Assembly: GCA_009695405.1 (NCBI GenBank)
Contig: SIAZ01000142.1
Span: forward strand, 1 to 9,471
Direction of reading: 5' to 3'
DNA: 9,471 nucleotides
Source: Pedosphaera sp.
Lineage (GTDB): Bacteria; Verrucomicrobiota; Verrucomicrobiia; Limisphaerales; UBA9464
Shown: one piece after another, positions 1 through 7,200 of the stretch
Layout: each line of letters opens with the position of its first letter
Position numbering within the stretch: the first letter of the stretch is position 1
Notes under the pieces: model-generated
Seen by the model: the letters and a program-made list of their open reading frames with translations, nothing else
The model's database searches: none
Told to the model about the DNA's origin: nothing
Program-made: the position numbers and the translations under genes

Positions 1-152
1 GACGCCTTCGTCAGACCTCTCGAAACCCTTCCCACTCTTTCTCGGAACCACTCGGTTCATTCCATCGAGCCGCAGACTGCCGTCGGTTTTTTTCCAAATT
101 TTAATTTCAAACGTCACGTTTCAAAAAGCTCGGTTTTTGGAAGTCCCCTCAA

Positions 153-722
153 TTCAGTCCAGCTGGAGACCTCTACATCGCTGACATTGGCAATAATGTC
201 TTGCGCCGGATTGAAACCAAGTCGGGTCGGATTTCCACGGTGGCTGGCACAGGCAAACCAGGACCAACACCGGATGGATCTCCTATTGTAGGCACGCCAT
301 TGAATGGGCCGCGATCAATCGATTTCGACCCCACAGGCCGATTATGGTTAGTCCTGCGGGAAGGTAACCAAGTGCTCCGATTAAATTTAGCCAATGAATC
401 GAGCATCAGGCCGGCAGCGGGAAAAAAGGGTTTACCGGAGACGGTGGTAAAGCACGCGAATCCACCCTGAACGGTCCCAAAGGGATCGCTGCAGGTTCCA
501 ATGGACAAATCCACCTCGCCGACACAGAGAACCACGCTATCCGTCGGATCAATCCCAAAAGCGGAACCATCGAAACCGTGGTCGGCGGTGCTCCGCTAGA
601 CAATCGTCCTACCTCCCTTGTGAAGACGGGACTAAACCGCCCCCATGGAATCTTAGTGGACCGAGATGGAACTTTGTACATTGGTGATAGCGAGAATCAT
701 CGCATCCAGATGTTGCGCCCGC
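153..722 (+). pseudogene. NHL-repeat beta-propeller remnant, frameshifted
   Basis: Translation shows repeated NHL-blade signatures: GDLYIADIGNNVLRRI near 165-212, then STVAGTG, then after a frame change a GDGG-type loop, LADTENHAIRRI near 510-550 and LYIGDSENHRIQ near 673-710. NHL blades build secreted or envelope beta-propellers; the ligand or activity here cannot be told. Blade spacing is regular, but the frame changes at the GGGAAAAAAGGG run (about 419-430). One extra A there would restore AAGKKGFTGDGG, so this is an apparent 1-base loss in a homopolymer. No start or signal peptide is visible upstream: the first blade's frame is closed by TAA at 102-104, and bases 1-152 show nothing recognisable. 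After about 722 blade similarity stops; one frame ends with TAA at 816-818, the other runs uselessly into the amidase. The nearest same-strand neighbour is the amidase. It is probably a decayed 3' part of a larger gene, but a sequencing error at the A-run is possible. Confidence 0.7.
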
Positions 723-881
723 AATGCCAACCCCACAGTTCACACTCGTGCAGGGGAAACTCAGACTGCCGGCGTTTTGATCACCCATCTAAATCGTCGA
801 AGAACCGATTTTCTGTAAGAAAAGTTGAGAGCGGGACAAATAACGAAATTACCCGCAGACTATGGGGAGTCCATTGGCATT

Positions 882-2270
882 ATGAATGCGCTCCCGCTCA
901 ACCAACTGTCCATCCGCGATCTTTCCCGAGCTTTTCACCAAGGGACAATCCCAGTGACCCAGGTGACGGAATCCGCCTTAGTAAAAGCGCAGGCTCAAAC
1001 GCGTTGCCGCGCTTTTGTTTGGCTAGATGAAACAGGTGCCCGGTCCTACGCCACAACCCTCAGTGAGAAACCCGTTACTGGCCCTCTATGGGGCATCCCA
1101 GTTTCGGTAAAAGATCTTTTCGATGTTGCTCAATTACCCACCACCTGTGGTTCGCCTTTCTATGCAGGCACTCGGCCTGTTCCTAGTGTCGACTCCACTT
1201 ACGCGGCACTGTGGCGGTCTCGTAATGTGGTCTTTACAGGGAAGACAACCTTAAACGAATTTGCTTATGGCATCACCGGAGAGAATCGATGCTTCGGCGA
1301 CTGCATCCAACCAGAGTATCCGGATCGACTCACCGGCGGATCTAGTTCGGGAGCGGCAGCGAGTGTTCTTATGGGCGCAGCGATGGTCGGGCTTGGTACC
1401 GATACAGGCGGATCTCTTCGTGTACCCGCTGCCCTCTGCGGGTTAGTCTCGTACCGAGGTTCGGTGGGGCTTGGGGATTCAACTGGGAGTTTCCCACTTG
1501 CACGGTCTTTCGACACGTTGGGTTGGTTGCAACGGTTTATCGACGACCTCCCTTTTGTCGCGCGCGCACTCCATCCCGAAATCATCTCTCCTCGTTGGCA
1601 AGGAATACCGCGCGTAGCAATACTCACCGGAGCTTGGTTAGAGGCTGCCGAAGAGGAAGTTTTGCGCGCATTAAATCACTTCGCTGAAACCTTAATCGAG
1701 GCAGGCGCAAAGGTAGATCGTGTGGGAATGGCTGGTTGGGAAAAGGCCAGCGACTTGTTTATTCCCATACAGGCTTATGAGGCTCACGCGGATCATACCT
1801 CTTTTTTAAAAACTTACGCATCGGCCTATGATCCTGCGATTCTCGCCCGACTTAAGATGGGTGCCGGCATAAGTCTCGATCGCTACAACCAGCTTCAAGA
1901 AGAACGTCAGCGATTTAACCGAGGATTTACGGATCTTTTCGCTGAATACGATATTCTCGTCGCCCCAGCATCAGCCATGCGGGTTCTGAAAGTGGGCTCT
2001 GACCAAAGCGCAACTCGTCCTCGCCTGCTTCGTTTGACCGCGCCAATGAGTCTTGGAGGGCTTCCGGCGCTGACCCTTCCTTGGATAACTGAGGAAAGCC
2101 CAGGGACGGGTTTCCAATGTCTTGCCAACCAAGGAGACGATGGACGTCTGTGGTCGTTTGCGGAATGGCTCGCCGAGTACTTACCCTCCGGAGCACCCAT
2201 ACCGAGACCTGTGTTAACCACGGCTCAAGTACTGACTAATTCTGCCGGCTTAAAGCTCGGGGTCGGTTAG
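882..2270 (+). CDS. Amidase-signature family hydrolase
   Basis: A 462-residue protein of the amidase signature (AS) family, which hydrolyses amide bonds with a Ser-cisSer-Lys triad; family members include GatA, allophanate hydrolases and acylamidases. Visible motifs are GIPVSVKDLFDV with catalytic Lys77, LTGGSSSGAA with cis-Ser154, and GTDTGGSLRVPAALCG with nucleophile Ser178. The 24-residue spacing between the two serines matches fatty-acid amide hydrolase. The C-terminal part has TAPMSLGGLPALTLPW and a GDDGRLWSFAEWL helix, also typical. I chose ATG 882 because it begins the family-like N-terminus (about MNALPLNQLSIRDLS) and has GGGGAG about 12 bases upstream; a TTG at 825 would add 19 unlikely residues. 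No GatB or GatC neighbour is present, so a stand-alone amidase is more likely than a tRNA amidotransferase subunit. Substrate unknown. The gene is fully open, unlike the NHL remnant before it. Confidence 0.9.
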   Translation: MNALPLNQLSIRDLSRAFHQGTIPVTQVTESALVKAQAQTRCRAFVWLDETGARSYATTLSEKPVTGPLWGIPVSVKDLFDVAQLPTTCGSPFYAGTRPVPSVDSTYAALWRSRNVVFTGKTTLNEFAYGITGENRCFGDCIQPEYPDRLTGGSSSGAAASVLMGAAMVGLGTDTGGSLRVPAALCGLVSYRGSVGLGDSTGSFPLARSFDTLGWLQRFIDDLPFVARALHPEIISPRWQGIPRVAILTGAWLEAAEEEVLRALNHFAETLIEAGAKVDRVGMAGWEKASDLFIPIQAYEAHADHTSFLKTYASAYDPAILARLKMGAGISLDRYNQLQEERQRFNRGFTDLFAEYDILVAPASAMRVLKVGSDQSATRPRLLRLTAPMSLGGLPALTLPWITEESPGTGFQCLANQGDDGRLWSFAEWLAEYLPSGAPIPRPVLTTAQVLTNSAGLKLGVG

Positions 2271-2294
2271 CTCCACAAAATGCTGCCATTAGTC

Positions 2295-2457
2295 ACTCCT
2301 ACTCCTGAGAATTTCAAGCAACTCAACCTTTCTAATTGATTCTTATTATTTTCTACGAATTCCTACGACGATCTGCGAGGGGGAAATCGTAAAAGCTCTG
2401 CCAGAAGTGCAAATAAAATGCAAATATGAGCTTTCAGTGTATTGGTCTTTTCTTGAA
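2295..2457. repeat. Dispersed AT-rich repeat, copy A
   Basis: This non-coding stretch between the amidase stop and the tRNA matches 6998-7172 in the same orientation. The 26 bases at 2295-2320 (ACTCCTACTCCTGAG...) match 6998-7023 at 23 positions. Further matching blocks in the same order are TTTCT.A.TGATT, ATTATTT(C)TACRAATT near 2345-2362, TGCAAATAAAATGC at 2408-2421 (13 of 14 against 7125-7138) and AGTGT near 2436. The middle has diverged and differs in length. The outer right limit is uncertain. No coding potential was recognised in it. Confidence 0.6.
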
Positions 2458-2483
2458 AAACCTTAGAAACGTCGGCAAACCGT

Positions 2484-2558
<75 letters not shown>

Positions 2559-2574
2559 TTCCGAAGGGCCGCTT

Positions 2575-2603
2575 TAAATGACGAAATTTTGATCCAGTGT
2601 CAA
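2575..2603 (-). promoter_or_regulatory. Putative tRNA-Lys promoter
   Basis: On the - strand a perfect TTGACA (2598-2603) is followed after 17 bases by CATTTA (2575-2580), a weak -10 match. The -10 ends 16 bases before the mature tRNA 5' end, leaving room for a short leader to be trimmed by RNase P. Position and -35 support a dedicated tRNA promoter downstream of the aldo/keto reductase gene; the poor -10 is the main doubt. Confidence 0.5.
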
Positions 2604-2644
2604 TACTTCGGTCTGAATCTTTACGAAAAGATATTGACCATCGC

Positions 2645-3826
2645 TTAGCTCTGGCTCAATCGCTTTAGGGGGGCATCGTGAAAGAGAGTATGAGCCTCTC
2701 TGAGAACACTCTCGATGCGATCGGCAAATGGACTTCGGCTCAAAACGGCATCTAGTTTTTGCCAGTCGAGTTTTTCGCAGTGCTCGCCTGGAAACCAATG
2801 ATCTGCATTCCCAAGCATATTATAACGGAATTTAGCCCATTCAGTCAGTTCTAGAGGCTTGGCATAGGTCCAAATTCGCAAAATTTCCACAATGTTTACG
2901 CCCCCTGGGACATCAATGAATTCTGGTAACCCTGCCCACCATCGTCGGCACCATTCCGCACCAAGGGTACGATCCATTTCATTTCGAAGACATTGATTGA
3001 TCGATTCTGTTACCTCCCCGGCTCGTTCGTAGAGTGCCAATCCAGCAATGTGCTCGTCGAAGTCAGAAGGTCTCGCCGCACCGAGCGAAAGGGTATGAAT
3101 CTCGGGTCGCGACAGACAATACAGGTCGTTAAATTGCATCGGAGTCAGAGGGGCACATAAACTCCGCATCTTGGGTAATTCGAGGTACAGTTTCCCACCC
3201 TTGTCATTCGGACTGATAATAAAGATCCCCATATCGCGTTGAGCCGCTTCGGCAACACAGACTCGATTCAGATCGTTCACGAAATACCAGTGCAAGTTGA
3301 CATAATCAAACTCGTCGCTGCGGATGGCCTGGGAGATCACGTCTGGCGTTGCGTGGGAGCTAAACCCGACGTGACGGACACGCCCTTCTTTCTGAAGTTG
3401 ACGGCAAACCTCGAGACACCCTCCTTTGCGTAAGGTCTCCTCTAAATGAACTCGATTGTTGATTCCGTGAATGGACAAGAGATCCACATACTCCTGTTTC
3501 AAATAGGCCATAGAGGTCTCAAATGTCTCCAAGAATTCCGCCGCTGACGGCTTAGGCGTGACCTTGGTCTGGAGAATTAGTTTTTCGCGCGGATATTGCG
3601 CCAAGACCGGACCGAGTTGCATTTCCGAGGAACCGTAACCTCGGGCTGTTTCGATGTGATTGATGCCCAGCTCAATCGATCGCGCTAGAGTCGCTTCCAC
3701 GTTAGCCTGACCCTCCTTGAGAACTTCGTTCCAAGGAAGGTCTGACCACGACTGTTGGTAGCGCATTCCGCCGCAGGAAAAGACAGGGATTTGGAGTTGT
3801 GTCCGACCAAATCGGCGAAATTTCAT
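2645..3826 (-). CDS. Aldo/keto reductase with extended C-terminal domain
   Basis: A 393-residue protein. Residues 1 to about 265 are an aldo/keto reductase TIM barrel, a cytosolic NAD(P)H-dependent carbonyl oxidoreductase fold: RRFGRTQLQIPVFSCGG at the N-terminus, INHIETARGYGSSE, LILQTKVTP, VDLLSIHGIN and RHVGFSSHA. The classic catalytic tetrad Asp-Tyr-Lys-His maps to Glu59, Tyr64, Lys88 and His120, so Asp is replaced by Glu. Residues about 270-350 form the tail found in the COG1453-type subfamily (GGVNIVEILRIW, WAKFRYNMLGNADHWFPG). In many relatives that tail carries a CxxCxxCxxxC ferredoxin-like cluster motif; here only scattered Cys remain (Cys279, Cys293, Cys350), so a 4Fe-4S cluster looks absent. 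The start is ATG 3826 because the barrel begins immediately; no strong ribosome binding site is seen. It lies 65 bp downstream of the secreted propeller gene on the same strand, so cotranscription is possible. Substrate unknown. Confidence 0.9.
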   Translation of the reverse strand: MKFRRFGRTQLQIPVFSCGGMRYQQSWSDLPWNEVLKEGQANVEATLARSIELGINHIETARGYGSSEMQLGPVLAQYPREKLILQTKVTPKPSAAEFLETFETSMAYLKQEYVDLLSIHGINNRVHLEETLRKGGCLEVCRQLQKEGRVRHVGFSSHATPDVISQAIRSDEFDYVNLHWYFVNDLNRVCVAEAAQRDMGIFIISPNDKGGKLYLELPKMRSLCAPLTPMQFNDLYCLSRPEIHTLSLGAARPSDFDEHIAGLALYERAGEVTESINQCLRNEMDRTLGAEWCRRWWAGLPEFIDVPGGVNIVEILRIWTYAKPLELTEWAKFRYNMLGNADHWFPGEHCEKLDWQKLDAVLSRSPFADRIESVLREAHTLFHDAPLKRLSQS

Positions 3827-3891
3827 AGCCGAAGAATGTGCCCAAAATAAGACTTTGGCAAACTTCGATCAGCACTCGCGACAAAGCGAGC

Positions 3892-5004
3892 TTAGTCTTT
3901 TAAATTGACTAGCTCCAAGGCCCCGATGCCACCAGGATTCCAAGCTGTAAAGAGAATGTAGACCTTGGCATTGCGCCCCTTGCCGACGATGTACCAACAC
4001 GCGTCATGCATATGCTGAGCGTATTCGTAACCCAAATCCTCCTTGGGTTTGATTGTGCTCACCACCATTTTTGTTTTGAGATTAATAATGTAAAGGGGGC
4101 CTGGTTTTCCATTGGGACCATCGAGGCAGTTTACCAAAAGATAGTTGCCCCAGAGATCGGTGTCGCAGGCGGCACTGCCCTTGGGAAGTTGGTGGGTAGC
4201 GAGGGGCTTTTGGGTCTTGGGCGACCATTCGATGACTTGGGCCTCCGGACGGGCCGAGACGTAAAGTCTGCCACGAGCAGAGTCAAAAGTAATACCGTGA
4301 GGCGTCTGACTCATGGCGCTTCCCCCGTAGAAATTCCCGCGGTAAGCCATCGGATTGGCATCGGCATCCATAAACCAATGACGACCATAGCCATCGGTGA
4401 CCCAAATTGTCTCTCTATTGGCGAAAGCGGCATCGGTAGGAGCCCATCCTTTTTTGTCAGCGTAAGGTCCGCCCTCGGGGATTTTGAGTTTCTGGACGTT
4501 TTGAAAGGTGGTGTCAGACAGAAGAATTTCACCTTCGACATTGTCGGCGGCGACCACGAGCGGAAGTTGCCCCTTTCGAGGAAAGATATCCGCTCCATGG
4601 AGATTACCGGAGGCAATGGAGGGGTCTCCTTTGACGATCCAAGAATCTTTGAGGCGATTGCTGAACCCGACCCAACCCACTTTTTCGAGACCCCAGTAAA
4701 CGATATCGCGATCAGAATCAACGATGAGAGTTCCATGCGCTCCTTTGACGAAACCTTGAGCTTCGGTGGGGACAGGGACTGTTCCGTGAGTGGGTGAAAA
4801 CTTCCAGAACCCTTGACCGCTGACCTGTTGGCCTGGGGTGCGAGCCACAGCTTTGGGGGCCTTCACTGGACCGGTCAGTTCTGTCTGGAATTGGACCGGT
4901 ATAGGATGGCTTGAATCAGCGTGTGTGGAACCTGTTTCATGAGCGATGGCGACGGAGGCCATAGCCGCGAAAGATGCTGTCGTAAGAAATCGTGGGAATC
5001 TCAT
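3892..5004 (-). CDS. Secreted beta-propeller-like protein, function unknown
   Basis: A 370-residue protein starting at ATG 5004. This start gives a clean signal peptide: Arg2 and Arg5, a hydrophobic stretch LTTASFAAMASVAIA, and an AIA|HE cleavage site after residue 21. An in-frame TTG at 5034 would put ten acidic or polar residues in front and spoil it. The mature part shows blade-like repeats, for example HGTLIVDSDRDIVYWG (90-105), LPLVVAADNVEGEILLSD, ETIWVTDGYGRHWFMD (198-213), PHGITFDSARGRLYVSAR (235-252) and PLYIINLKTKMVV (303-315). These resemble NHL/YVTN-type propellers, but I cannot assign a family. Conserved-looking His sites (His136 in NLHGAD, His236 in TPHG, His331/His333 in QHMHDACW) could bind a metal; that is inference. 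The likely location is the periplasm or outside the cell. It sits 65 bp upstream of the aldo/keto reductase on the same strand. A small stem (3875-3879 with 3886-3890) lies just past its stop but lacks a T-run. Confidence 0.85.
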   Translation of the reverse strand: MRFPRFLTTASFAAMASVAIAHETGSTHADSSHPIPVQFQTELTGPVKAPKAVARTPGQQVSGQGFWKFSPTHGTVPVPTEAQGFVKGAHGTLIVDSDRDIVYWGLEKVGWVGFSNRLKDSWIVKGDPSIASGNLHGADIFPRKGQLPLVVAADNVEGEILLSDTTFQNVQKLKIPEGGPYADKKGWAPTDAAFANRETIWVTDGYGRHWFMDADANPMAYRGNFYGGSAMSQTPHGITFDSARGRLYVSARPEAQVIEWSPKTQKPLATHQLPKGSAACDTDLWGNYLLVNCLDGPNGKPGPLYIINLKTKMVVSTIKPKEDLGYEYAQHMHDACWYIVGKGRNAKVYILFTAWNPGGIGALELVNLKD

Positions 5005-5882
5005 TTGGAAAGTATTATCTTCGTCTGCAAACAACTCGAATGTCGAGGTTAGGTTCAGCGCGTTTGCTTTATTTACCGATTCACAGGCGTTTCATTTCCC
5101 AAGGAACGCTCAAGAAGGCCCCAAAAGAGGCTTCATTTTTGTTTTCGGTGAGTGATCAGAGAGTCAGCAGTCTCTGTTTCTCATCTACAAAGTAGCGCAT
5201 GGGCTTCGGCTATTCGATCGAGTGAAAGCCTCGGTGTGCGACGCTGGATCGCGCTGAACACGCTGTTCAGGACCTTTATCGAAGCATTGGTGATTCGGTG
5301 CTTCCGTCGGGCAAAAATGCCTTCCTTACAATTCTCCACCGAGTGGCGAGCTTCTCCATCGCAGGGAACACCGATATGAAACGCCTGACTCTCGTCCAGC
5401 CCCATAGTCACCCTACCAGAAGGCGCCGATTACCTTGTCTCAAAGTCTCTAACCGATAGACATCCTAAAAGACTCAGAACTCCCAACTTGGATGGGTAAA
5501 AAAGGGTTTGTGAAAACAGGCTGACCGAATTTTAAAGGGGAGAGCACTGCGACTTGTTCCAAGGTTCCTGAAGCCGGAGTGCTAACCGTCCACAACCCTA
5601 CTTGCGGGAGCGCTTCTTTAGCGTGGTGCAGCGGCGTATTTCAACGCACCGTGATTTTGGCTTTGGGAGCCATCAACCCACAGCAACTGGAGCACTCGAA
5701 ACTCCTAGGACGACATCTCCACTATGACCTCCCCCATCGATCGGAACTCAATCGAAAATTCCGGATTGAACCCTAATCAATTCTCCATCGAACTACATCG
5801 AAAATTCTGAGGTCGAAATTCCCAAACGCATGTCGATTGAACAATTTATTATTAGATCTAGGTTTAGTTAACTCAGTTCTAG
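5005..5882. other. Long stretch with no recognised gene
   Basis: No gene family was recognised on either strand. The longest candidate is a 76-codon - strand frame (5411 to 5181, GTG start, GGTAGG a few bases upstream) with a polar, Arg-rich product that I cannot assign. A 65-codon + strand frame at 5579-5776 is unconvincing. The stretch holds some structure: a 17-bp palindrome CTGAACA-CGC-TGTTCAG at 5254-5270, a GAAGCA/TGCTTC inverted repeat around 5282-5305, a + strand stem at 5114-5134 followed by ATTTTTGTTTT that looks like a weak terminator without an upstream + strand gene, and ATCGAAAATTC at 5751-5761 and 5797-5807. The promoter for the secreted propeller gene should lie at its left edge, but no convincing pair of boxes was found. 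Confidence 0.4.
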
Positions 5883-5924
5883 CCCCAAGTCTAATGGCTG
5901 ACCCCAGCGGCGATCTACTTGGGG
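5883..5924. promoter_or_regulatory. Inverted repeat ahead of the ClpP-like gene
   Basis: CCCCAAGT at 5883-5890 is the exact reverse complement of ACTTGGGG at 5917-5924, with 26 bases between. Inside, GCTG (5897-5900) pairs with CAGC (5905-5908) around ACCC. Transcribed, this gives a nested hairpin ending 22 bases before the ATG of the ClpP-like frame. A role in translation control or as a terminator of upstream transcription is inference; no T-run follows it. Confidence 0.4.
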
Positions 5925-5946
5925 AAATTGCGGCCGTGATTTGCCG

Positions 5947-6493
5947 ATGATCGAGGTTCGTCATTCCGGTGACAATACATTACACTTGGGAGTTCACGAA
6001 CTGATCCACGGTTCTGGGGCCGAAGCCGCTTACCGGATCCAACGCGCCCCAAAAGTCGTTGTTCACATCGATTCGATTGGGGGCTGTTCTCGGGTGGCAA
6101 ACGAGTTAATTGGTCGACTACTCGCCCACGACAACTACGAGGCTTACGTTCTCGGCCGAGCGTCCAGCGCGGCAGCTTTGATCGCGAGAGCTTGTCTCCA
6201 AGTGTTTATCGTCTCGACGGGTACGGTTATGCTTCACCGCGTCACAACGGCTGTCCTAGGCCATTGTGAGGACTTCGAGAAAGCAATAACCACGCTTTCC
6301 GAATTAGATCGAATTCAGTCTTTGGTCCTAGGACTGCGAGTACCGACTCACGAGATCCTTCGACTCGATGCACCGGGGATCATTCCGACGATGCCAGGAA
6401 GCGTTACAAGCCGGCTTAGTCGATAGCATCTTTGACGATGTTACAGTTTGGCCGTTTCCGAAATGGGCCGAAATACGTCCCGAGACCCCGTGA
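5947..6493 (+). pseudogene. ClpP-like serine protease, two frameshifts
   Basis: The product resembles the ClpP/crotonase-fold peptidases (family S14, including the stand-alone and phage head-maturation types). KVVVHIDSIGG matches the VxxxINSPGG strand. GRASSAAALIARA (70-82) matches the catalytic-Ser motif, Ser74 being the counterpart. VMLHR (95-98) supplies His97. The first frame diverges after HEILRL (about 6366) and stops at 6424-6426. The expected C-terminus is still present in other frames: CTGDHSDDA at 6369-6395, whose first Asp aligns with ClpP's catalytic Asp, and then QEALQAGLVDSIFDDV from 6395, ending with TGA at 6491-6493. Two single-base losses explain this, one near 6363-6369 and one at GCC(C)AG near 6394. 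I chose ATG 5947; a TTG at 5941 is also possible. An 18-codon frame (5894-5950) overlaps this ATG as ATGA. The gene is probably dead, and no Clp ATPase or phage gene is nearby. Confidence 0.7.
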
Positions 6494-6547
6494 GATCAAG
6501 AAACCACGCTTCCCCTCCTCCGATTCCGGCCTCCGGCCAATGAGCTT

Positions 6548-7016
6548 TTAGCGAGATGAACTGAGGACGGAACGGAAGCTCAGGTCGTAGTAACGGTCGC
6601 CCGGCACACTCCTGCTCCGGTAGGCCGAACGGCAGAACCAAGCCTCGTAGTACCAGCCCCGCCACGAAGCACACGGAGGGAGCCCGATGACAATCCCGTA
6701 GGATCGGCCACGCTTCCACTCGGATAGGCTCTGCACCAGTCCGACCACCACTCAGGCACATTCCCGTGCATATCGTACGGCCCCATCCATTTGGCTGTTT
6801 ACCCTTCACAGCGTGCGTCGTATCTCCTGCACCAGTCCGACCACCACTCAGGCACATTCCCGTGCATATCGTACGGCCCCATCCATTTGGCTGTTTACCC
6901 TTCACAGCGTGCGTCGTATCTCCTGAGTTGCCAACATACCATCCTATCGAGGCTAACGCGCCCGCATACGCCTCTGTCGTCTCCGCTCGGGGAGCATACT
7001 CCCACTCCTCAGAATT
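6548..7016 (-). pseudogene. FGE-sulfatase (SUMF1-type) domain remnant
   Basis: The C-terminal half of a formylglycine-generating-enzyme type domain, read right to left in three frames. Frame one gives SEEWEYAPRAETTEAYAGAL, then IGWYVGNSGDTTHAVK and QPNGWG. Frame two gives PYDMHGNVPEWWSDWC, then DPTG and SLRVLRGG. Frame three gives WYYEAWFCRSAYR and RYYDLSFRSV, ending at TAA 6548-6550. These are the family's hallmark blocks EAEWEYA, GNSG, PNAWGLYDMHGNVWEW, RVxRGGSW and GFR. Each frame change fits a single-base loss: one in the TGGGGCCG stretch (near 6782 and, in the duplicated copy, 6878) and one between RGG and W near 6655-6660. The N-terminal half is missing: TAA lies directly upstream at 7017-7019 and similarity ends where the dispersed repeat begins. 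A 96-bp tandem duplication disrupts the middle. FGE-type proteins oxidise a sulfatase Cys or act in other metalloenzyme roles; this copy cannot function. It converges on the ClpP-like gene. Confidence 0.85.
6731..6922. repeat. Exact 96-bp tandem duplication
   Basis: Bases 6731-6826 are repeated without mismatch at 6827-6922, and CTG follows the second unit as it begins each unit. The unit lies inside the FGE-type remnant and covers its THAVK to WWSDWC region. The period is 32 codons, so the duplication alone keeps frame. Both units contain the same single-base loss in the TGGGGCCG stretch. Confidence 0.95.
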
Positions 7017-7172
7017 TTAAGCAGCCTAGTTTTCTCACTGATTATTCCCTCATTATTTCCTACAAATTTCCGATGTTTCAAACTGTATTCAGCTTCATTC
7101 GTTTTCATAGGCACATATCAAAAATGCCAATAAAATGCTTATTTGTTAGTGTTTATGACTTAATTCTCTTGT
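6998..7172. repeat. Dispersed AT-rich repeat, copy B
   Basis: Counterpart of 2295-2457. It starts with 26 bases (ACTCCCACTCCTCAG...) that match copy A at 23 positions, continues with ATTATTTCCTACAAATTTCC (7052-7071) and TGCCAATAAAATGC (7125-7138), and fades after AGTGTTTATGAC and TCTTG near 7172. Its left 15-19 bases overlap the SEEWEY codons of the FGE-type remnant, so the repeat edge coincides with the point where that gene is truncated. No coding potential was recognised in the rest. Confidence 0.6.
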
Positions 7173-7200
7173 TATCCAATGTCGCACCTTGTGTGGTGCT

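Noticed and set aside
3875..3890. Stem CTCGC/GCGAG just past the propeller stop as a terminator on the - strand
   Set aside because: Only 5 bp with a 6-base loop and no T-run after it on the - strand.
4006..4797. 263-codon + strand frame
   Set aside because: It is antisense to the secreted propeller gene, which has a signal peptide and blade-like repeats; the + frame resembles no family.
5114..5144. Terminator-like stem followed by ATTTTTGTTTT on the + strand
   Set aside because: There is no + strand gene ahead of it and the stem has a bulge, so it is mentioned only in the gap entry.
5181..5411. 76-codon - strand frame as a gene
   Set aside because: No recognisable family, Arg-rich composition and no supporting neighbour; left as a possibility in the gap entry.
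5751..5821. ATCGAAAATTC-like short repeats as iterons
   Set aside because: Two exact copies and one weak copy with irregular spacing (46 and 15 bases) are too few for an origin call.
6766..7020. + strand frames across the tandem duplication as a repeat protein
   Set aside because: They are antisense to the FGE-type remnant, and their repetition comes only from the 96-bp duplication.
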